Shown: positions 20,357 to 24,980 of the stretch, piece after piece
Layout: every line of letters begins with the position of its first letter
Position numbering within the stretch: position 1 is the first letter of the stretch
DNA from: an uncultured Candidatus Saccharibacteria bacterium
GTDB lineage: Bacteria; Patescibacteriota; Saccharimonadia; Saccharimonadales; Saccharimonadaceae
Reading direction: 5' to 3'
Length of the DNA: 24,980 nucleotides
NCBI GenBank assembly: GCA_948944455.1
Contig: CARBES010000013.1
Location: 1 to 24,980, forward strand
The notes under the pieces: generated by a model
Database searches by the model: none
Seen by the model: only the letters and a program-made list of their open reading frames with translations
What the model was told of the DNA's origin: nothing
Translations under genes and position numbers: made by a program

Positions 20357-20385
20357 TTGACTTTTTGTATGATGTGTGCTAAGAT
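20357..20385 (+). promoter_or_regulatory. promoter of the AT-rich micro-operon
   Basis: TTGACT (20357-20362), 17-base spacer, TAAGAT (20380-20385) preceded by TGC. Start near 20392, leaving a leader of about 168 bases whose first 45 bases are A/C-rich and almost free of G. Confidence 0.7.
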
Positions 20386-20559
20386 GAGGACAGTTAGATA
20401 ATAAACAAACACATCTAACAAACATACAAACAAAATAAACGTAGCAAAAGGTAAAGCTACAATCCAAGCTAAAGCTTCCGAAACTTTGACAAAAAGATAT
20501 AAAAAAAGAAAGGCAACAAAAAGCCAAGGAAGCAAGCATAAACAAAAACGGTGACCAAC

Positions 20560-20814
20560 ATGAGTGAAAAAATCAAAGCCAGCGGCAAATTCAACGGTAA
20601 GTATATAGATTATTGTGACGAATTTGACCCAAGCAAAGCTAACGTCAAAGAGTCTATGGATAGCGGACGAGCATGGGACGCATTTGAAGTTCCAGCCAAT
20701 GAAGCGGAACACGTCGCAAAGCCAAATAAAGATGTAGATCTAGATAAGGTCTTGGCGAGAGCAAAAGCTAAAAAGCTGGGCATAGGGATTTTAAACATGA
20801 ATGTTTGGGCTTAG
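20560..20814 (+). CDS. small acidic-basic protein, unknown
   Basis: An 84-residue protein with no match I recognise. It is highly charged and has no membrane segment: SEKIKASGKFNGKYIDYCDE, then FDPSKANVKESMDSG, a middle with AFEVPANEAEHVAKP and a C-terminal KVLARAKAKKLGIGILNMNV. ATG 20560 is chosen because GGTGA (20550-20554) is five bases upstream; the GTG at 20551 has no such site. Codons favour A (AAA, AGC, GCA), unlike the G-rich codon choice of neighbouring genes, hinting at a different origin or at high expression. The long leader and strong promoter suggest an abundant product. Confidence 0.6.
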   Translation: MSEKIKASGKFNGKYIDYCDEFDPSKANVKESMDSGRAWDAFEVPANEAEHVAKPNKDVDLDKVLARAKAKKLGIGILNMNVWA

Positions 20815-20831
20815 CGAAAAGGAGAGGAGAA

Positions 20832-20906
20832 ATGTTTAGGATTGCAGTAAGAGATCTGTCGGCAAAGAAGAGTATGCCGGTTAAGGTTGTACGCATTCGT
20901 AAATAA
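20832..20906 (+). CDS. 24-residue basic peptide
   Basis: Starts 17 bases after the previous gene, with a very strong ribosome binding site (GGAGAGGAGA) ahead of ATG 20832. The peptide begins MFRIAVRDLSAKK and ends VKVVRIRK, with eight Lys/Arg. The ribosome binding site and operon position support real translation despite its size. It resembles the 24-residue frame at 18026-18100 in length and ends. Function unknown. Confidence 0.5.
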   Translation: MFRIAVRDLSAKKSMPVKVVRIRK

Positions 20907-21144
20907 GCCATAGATAATAGTGATAACCAAAAGCTTAAAATCTGAGAAGGAATCTGCCGATGTAAAGCGTATAAAATAATCAAAATAATAATTTTAAAAT
21001 TGGAGGTAAAGGACAAAACAAGCATAAGCTTGTTAGAAAAGGATACGGAAATCGTATCAAGAAAATCTTAAAAGTTATAGTCCGACAACCATATAATAAC
21101 TTTAATAAAATATTGTCTAGAGAAAAGAGGTAAATATGAAAAGG
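20907..21144. other. AT-rich region with tandem hairpins
   Basis: No supported gene in 238 bases. It carries two adjacent perfect hairpins, ACAAGC-ATAA-GCTTGT and GATACG-GAAAT-CGTATC (about 21018-21059), after a GGAGG that has no ATG behind it, and a possible -10 TATAAT (21092-21097). The first part may be the 3' UTR of the micro-operon. Confidence 0.4.
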
Positions 21145-21176
21145 CAGAAAAACCGAACAAATGTTCGGTTTTTCTG
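21145..21176. terminator. 15-bp perfect palindrome, bidirectional terminator
   Basis: CAGAAAAACCGAACA (21145-21159) and its exact complement (21162-21176) with a 2-base gap; A-run on one side, T-run on the other. It would end the micro-operon transcript and any transcript coming from the right. Confidence 0.75.
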
Positions 21177-21222
21177 TATGCTAATGCTTGTTGTAAAAAA
21201 TACATGATAAGACATAAAGAGT

Positions 21223-21251
21223 TTGACAGGCGATAATGCTTGCGGTAGAAT
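21223..21251 (+). promoter_or_regulatory. promoter of DUF5663/stalk-protein operon
   Basis: TTGACA (21223-21228), 17-base spacer, TAGAAT (21246-21251). The start near 21258 gives a leader of about 159 bases with strong predicted structure. Confidence 0.75.
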
Positions 21252-21272
21252 GAGGGCAGGATAGTCATGTAT

Positions 21273-21407
21273 TGGCCGTTTTATTCAGGTTAGGCGTCGC
21301 TAAATCATCCGGGCGAAGTGTAACCTGAAGAGCTATAGCTTTAAAGCTATATTTGAAACGGGGAACGAACGGCCATAAAACCAAATAAGCAATGGAAAGG
21401 TTTTAGG
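21273..21407 (+). promoter_or_regulatory. candidate structured 5' leader (multi-helix junction)
   Basis: Nested perfect helices: P1 TGGCCGTT (21273-21280) with AACGGCCA (21368-21375); P2 TTCAGGTTA (21284-21292) with TAACCTGAA (21321-21329), capped by TCGC/GCGA; P3 TATAGCTT (21334-21341) with AAGCTATA (21344-21351). P2 and P3 lie inside P1, giving a three-way junction. After it AAAACC (21377-21382) can pair with GGTTTT (21399-21404) just before AGGG, the likely ribosome binding site. It looks like a riboswitch or protein-binding leader; it matches no class I can name. Confidence 0.5.
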
Positions 21408-21416
21408 GTAACAAAA

Positions 21417-21968
21417 ATGCCAGACAGAAAATATAACGACCAGCGAATGCTGTCGACTTATGTGGATGCTATGATCATGGAGCGTGGAGATGCGAAAAAT
21501 CTGAGCTCGGAGATGCGAGGCGCCCTTAAGAGAGCACTGTTGGAGGGGTTGAATGATGCTATTGAAAAAGCGATTCTGATGGCGCTACCAGATGATAAAC
21601 TGCTTGAGCTTGAAAAAATTTTGGGTAATGACGGTTCGGATGAGGAATTGGACAAGTTTTTTGCAGGAGTAGAAGATGTTGACACAACTCCTGTGATTAA
21701 GCAGGCGATGGAGAAATTCCGGGCGGATTATTTGGCGGGTGGAGTGCCAGATAATTTTGAGACAGAAATTGAGCGGACACAGATTATGCAGATTGAGGCT
21801 GAGAACGAAGACGACCTGGAGGGCGTGGTGCAGAGTCCGGGGGATGAGCCGCTAACCGAGGAAGAGTATGAACGGATAGTAGAAGCTTCGGCACAAGGGA
21901 ACGATGCCATAAAAAGCGGAGATGATTCTGAAGAGATAAAAATAGCAGCTAATGGAGAGGAGGCGTAG
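21417..21968 (+). CDS. DUF5663-like acidic protein
   Basis: A 183-residue acidic, soluble protein. Residues about 30-75 (LKRALLEGLNDAIEKAIL, then LPDDKLLELEKIL and DEELDKFF) look like the DUF5663 helical domain common in CPR bacteria. A second helical part (VIKQAMEKFRADYLAGGVPD) and a disordered Glu/Asp-rich tail follow. There is no membrane segment. It sits behind the structured leader, 2 bases from the next gene, so the two are made together. It may be a cytoplasmic partner of the large downstream protein (inference). Confidence 0.6.
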   Translation: MPDRKYNDQRMLSTYVDAMIMERGDAKNLSSEMRGALKRALLEGLNDAIEKAILMALPDDKLLELEKILGNDGSDEELDKFFAGVEDVDTTPVIKQAMEKFRADYLAGGVPDNFETEIERTQIMQIEAENEDDLEGVVQSPGDEPLTEEEYERIVEASAQGNDAIKSGDDSEEIKIAANGEEA

Positions 21969-21970
21969 CG

Positions 21971-24900
21971 ATGGCAGGAGAAAAGATGAACTTTGGTGGG
22001 GCGAGCGGAGAGAAGCAACGGTCGAGTGCTGAGACTACGGTGGAGAAGCGACGACAACAGGAAGAGTTGCTAGGGAAGGATGTCCAGAGGACTCTAGACG
22101 ATGAAGATGCAGCGCGGCGTGAGCTGGCAATAGAAGTTTATGGCAAAGAGGAAGCGGAAAGATTGGAACATGCACGCGAAGATTTGATGCGAAAAATAGA
22201 GGATTTGCGCAGATATCAGTATCGAGATTCGCGAGCGAAGGAGAAGAATGATAAGCGGATTTTAAGCAGCATCCGTAAGTTGAACGAGGTTCTAGATAAG
22301 CTGGGTGAGCCAGGCTGGGAACTGGAAGCTAAGTCGATGCCGCTCAAAGACTCAGAAGAAGACAAGCAGATGAAAGCGGAGCAAGCGGAAGAAGCGCGGC
22401 GGGCGGCTTTGTCGGACGAGGAACGCGTGGCTGAGGATGTGGCGAAGGTTGAGGCAGAAAAGAAGGCAGCAGCTGAGAGGGCGAAAGCGGAAGAGGCCGA
22501 GCGGAAGGCGGCGGAAGAGAAGAAAGCCGCTGAAGAGAAGCTGACTAGAGATCGTCAATTGAAAGAGAAAATGGCAACTTGGCTGGTGGACGATACGAAA
22601 GATCTGGGGACGGTAGTGGAGATGCCAGAAGAGCATTGGGTCAAGGAAGTTGATCCGGAAACCGGCAAGGTGACGCATAGGTCTACACATCCAGACCGGA
22701 AAAAGTTTTTTGAAGTTGTTGACGGAAAAATGCAGCGGATTGCGGATCCGACGCGGCTGCGAGACGGACAGATTGTTACTGATGAAGATGGAAACAAGCT
22801 CATCTATCGTTTGATAAAGGATAAAAAGACCGGAAAGGTAAAAGAGACTTATATTGATGCGGCGCCGGATGATGACGATACACCGGAAGAGTATGCGGAA
22901 TTTGTGCGGAAGGCGCGGAAACGGCACGCGGAAGTAGTAGGGCTGAAGGAAGAGGAACTTACTGAGGGGGAGGTAGACCAGGTGGAGCTCGAAAAACGGC
23001 GTGAAGAATATCGCGATATGCTGATGAACGCAAGAGACCGAATGGGCAACCGGATGTTTTCGGAAGCGACTATTAAAAATATCGTCGAAAATTATGACGG
23101 TAAAGGCATGATGCTGAATCCAGTGGAGGCGGAACGGCGTAAGGCGCTCGAGATGGCGCGTGATGCGCAACGTCAAAGCGAGAGGGAAGAAGCCGAACGG
23201 ATATTGAACGGACGTGATGTGAAAACTTATGCTCGGCAGGCGAAGGCAGATATGGAGAAGCTGCAGAAAGAGATCGCGGAGCTATCTGGGAAAGAACCGG
23301 AAGTGACTGACGGTGTCGGATTCCGTGGTAGGATAACGACGATTGGTCGTGATCCAAAGGCAGAGAAACAAGCGAACGAGGCGCGGCGAGAACTGTTGTC
23401 GATGCGGCGAAAGTTCCGTTTTGTCACACGGATAATGATGGAAAAAGAGTGGGACGAGCAGAAAGACGGAAAATGGTTCGGGATGGCAAACCTGGACGAT
23501 ATCGACCTGATTAGTCCAGATCCAGAAAAGGTAAAGGCAGAGCAAGCGGCAAGAGCTGAGCAGGAGCGTGAGGCTGGCGAAGCTGAAGAAAACCCAGAGA
23601 CTGTCGTTGATTTATCTAGCGCGGCAGCAGGGGGTGAAGCTGATTTTAATAGTCCAGAACGGATTACGTTGGATGAGCTAAAGCAAGCAACGGCGGAAGC
23701 AGCATTTAAGTTTGCACAAAATGATCCAGAGTATGCGAATAGACTAGGGGTGATGCTGGCCGCGATTAACAAGATGGAGTCGTCTAGGGGTGAGCAGAGC
23801 TCGGCAAATGGCAGGGAAGAGATTTTGACACCGGAAAACAAAGCCGAGATCGTCAATAATGTCCACGAGAAGCTGAAGGGTAGAAGGCCGTGGCGAAAGC
23901 AGGCGAAGAAAGCTTTGCTTGCGGCGGCGATATCGGTTATGGCTTTGGTGATGTCAGCGTGTTCGACGATTATGCCGGGATTTGCGACAATAGAGACGGT
24001 TGATAGTGTAATTAATCCAGATACGAGCATCGTTCAGGTGGTGGAAAATGAGGGTGCGAAGACGGATGCAGACGATATTTATAGCGCACCAGAAGCTGTC
24101 GCACCAGAAGGCAGCGGTGCTGCAGCTGAAGAATTACCAGATACGCGTGAGAGTTTGCCGAATGGCTTGAGATATGATTTTTCGCAGACTTTTGGGAATC
24201 CTGAAAAGATTTGGTATGATGCGTCGGGTAACGCTCGCGGGATTCATAGCTTTGGTGTAGATAAGACGGAATTTTACGGCGATGTGGAGGGAACGCGTGA
24301 GTCGATGTTGAATGATTGCTATAATGATCCGATGATACTTGCGACGACGGTTTCGGCGTATCCGAGTATATTAATAGCGAGCGGTTTGACCGGAACGGAG
24401 ACGGCGGATGAAGTACGAGATTTGTTGGTGAATGGTGAGGATGTGACGGCACTACAGGATGCATTGTATGAGAATTTGGCGGAAGCATTTAGCCAAGAAA
24501 CAACAGACTATGAGTATTATATTGAGAACGAAGCGGAGAAGTCATACTGGATAGAGAATCTTTTGGGGACAGGGGCAGAGAATTTGCCAGAGAACTTGGT
24601 TTTGCGCCTAACGCCAATTAAGCGTAACGGACAAAAGCAGGTAAGAATTACAATTCGGTATATTGATGCGGAGGGGAACTTGGTTGAAGAGACGGGCGAT
24701 TATAACATGCAGTGCGGTTGGCAACGGAATGTTGAGAATAAAAAGACGACGCCAGAAAAGAAGACGGGGACGCCAGTAATAGTTCAGACACCTGAAAGAG
24801 AACCTGGAGAACCAGGCGAACCCGGAGAACCAGGCGAACCCGGCGAACCTGGCGAACCCGGAGAACCCGGCGAACCTGGCGAACCGGGGACTCCGCCTGA

Positions 24901-24980
24901 AACTCCTCCAGAAACCCCACCTGAAACACCTCCTGAGACTCCGCCTGAGACTCCACCAGAAACTCCTCCAGAAACACCTC
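21971..24980 (+). CDS. giant coiled-coil / transmembrane / collagen-like stalk protein, 3' end cut
   Basis: The frame is open from ATG 21971 to the right edge: 1003 complete codons with no stop. A GGAGAGGAGGCG ribosome binding site overlaps the end of the previous gene. Residues 1-640 are highly charged and mostly helical (for example ALSDEERVAEDVAKVEAEKK), predicted cytoplasmic. About residues 637-662 read GRRPWRKQAKK then LLAAAISVMALVMSAC, exactly like a signal peptide or lipobox but internal, so probably a membrane anchor. Residues 663-940 are exported, with a small domain (RITIRYIDAEGNLVEETG). Then come ten EPG triplets and at least seven TPPE repeats. It is probably a surface stalk; function unknown. 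Confidence 0.75.
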   Translation, partial: MAGEKMNFGGASGEKQRSSAETTVEKRRQQEELLGKDVQRTLDDEDAARRELAIEVYGKEEAERLEHAREDLMRKIEDLRRYQYRDSRAKEKNDKRILSSIRKLNEVLDKLGEPGWELEAKSMPLKDSEEDKQMKAEQAEEARRAALSDEERVAEDVAKVEAEKKAAAERAKAEEAERKAAEEKKAAEEKLTRDRQLKEKMATWLVDDTKDLGTVVEMPEEHWVKEVDPETGKVTHRSTHPDRKKFFEVVDGKMQRIADPTRLRDGQIVTDEDGNKLIYRLIKDKKTGKVKETYIDAAPDDDDTPEEYAEFVRKARKRHAEVVGLKEEELTEGEVDQVELEKRREEYRDMLMNARDRMGNRMFSEATIKNIVENYDGKGMMLNPVEAERRKALEMARDAQRQSEREEAERILNGRDVKTYARQAKADMEKLQKEIAELSGKEPEVTDGVGFRGRITTIGRDPKAEKQANEARRELLSMRRKFRFVTRIMMEKEWDEQKDGKWFGMANLDDIDLISPDPEKVKAEQAARAEQEREAGEAEENPETVVDLSSAAAGGEADFNSPERITLDELKQATAEAAFKFAQNDPEYANRLGVMLAAINKMESSRGEQSSANGREEILTPENKAEIVNNVHEKLKGRRPWRKQAKKALLAAAISVMALVMSACSTIMPGFATIETVDSVINPDTSIVQVVENEGAKTDADDIYSAPEAVAPEGSGAAAEELPDTRESLPNGLRYDFSQTFGNPEKIWYDASGNARGIHSFGVDKTEFYGDVEGTRESMLNDCYNDPMILATTVSAYPSILIASGLTGTETADEVRDLLVNGEDVTALQDALYENLAEAFSQETTDYEYYIENEAEKSYWIENLLGTGAENLPENLVLRLTPIKRNGQKQVRITIRYIDAEGNLVEETGDYNMQCGWQRNVENKKTTPEKKTGTPVIVQTPEREPGEPGEPGEPGEPGEPGEPGEPGEPGEPGTPPETPPETPPETPPETPPETPPETPPETP
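24800..24889 (+). repeat. 10 x EPG (collagen-like) codon repeat
   Basis: Ten 9-base units coding Glu-Pro-Gly. Third positions vary (gaa cct gga, gaa cca ggc, gaa ccc gga), so the protein repeat is kept although the DNA has drifted. Gly-X-Y with proline can form a collagen-like triple helix. Confidence 0.95.
24890..24980 (+). repeat. TPPE codon repeat, continues past window
   Basis: Seven 12-base units coding Thr-Pro-Pro-Glu plus the start of an eighth at the window end. A stiff Pro-rich stalk or wall-spanning segment is likely. Codon choice varies between units. Confidence 0.95.

Noticed and set aside
20390..21140. tmRNA, RNase P RNA or SRP RNA in the AT-rich gap
   Set aside because: None of the hallmark conserved sequences of these RNAs could be found.
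21293..21320. Resemblance of the leader segment CGCTAAATC..TCCGGGC to part of the c-di-GMP-I (GEMM) riboswitch
   Set aside because: Only a short string is similar; the two-hairpin GEMM layout and its tetraloop receptor are not seen.
22352..24488. Several long minus-strand frames opposite the giant stalk protein
   Set aside because: They are shadows of GC-rich, repetitive coiled-coil codons on the plus strand, which has a continuous frame, a ribosome binding site and sensible domains.
24800..24980. CRISPR-like tandem repeat
   Set aside because: The 9- and 12-base units are in-frame codon repeats with no spacers.

Overview
The window most likely comes from a Candidatus Saccharibacteria (TM7) or closely related Patescibacteria/CPR genome. 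The evidence is the mix of small housekeeping operons (adk-map, ftsA, ftsZ-nrdR), a FemAB-type peptidoglycan transferase, RecJ, a type-2 IleRS behind a short-stem T-box, DUF5663-like and FISUMP-type surface proteins, and many small envelope proteins of unknown function. TGA is used as a stop (for example at 2845-2847 and 16827-16829), which argues against the CPR lineages that read TGA as glycine. The taxonomic call is inference; no rRNA gene is present.

Layout. 1-958: 3' part of a FISUMP-domain surface protein, then a 386-base gap with two hairpins. 1345-4490: FemAB transferase, then a winged-helix regulator overlapping recJ. 4501-4694: a structured repeat element and a bidirectional terminator between convergent recJ and rpsU. 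4693-9700: rpsU (minus), then adk-map, ftsA, and ftsZ-nrdR-(thioredoxin-like). 9784-10206: a second copy of the structured element and a FISUMP 3' remnant. 10276-12084: two minus-strand monocistronic genes, one unknown and one secreted lytic transglycosylase, each with its own promoter and terminator. 12136-15519: T-box-controlled ileS. 15559-18100: a membrane-anchored protein, a HAD nucleotidase, RNase HI and a Thr/Ala-rich surface protein. 18155-19624: divergent slipin and CYTH genes. 19677-21251: a gene-poor, AT-rich stretch with another FISUMP remnant, a promoter-terminator mini-transcript, a unit of two tiny genes and several hairpins. 21223-24980: a structured 5' leader, a DUF5663-like gene and a very long coiled-coil/transmembrane/collagen-like protein that runs off the window.

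Promoters are unusually easy to read. Most carry an extended -10 (TGnTATAAT), and three genes (FemAB, ftsA, CYTH) start exactly 7 bases after the -10, which predicts leaderless mRNAs.

The most interesting items are: two ~110-base elements with a conserved core inside unrelated self-complementary arms; dispersed FISUMP C-terminal remnants that share their 3' flank; a structured leader ahead of the giant stalk protein; an NrdR with no cysteines; an ultrashort-stem T-box; and an AT-rich micro-operon.
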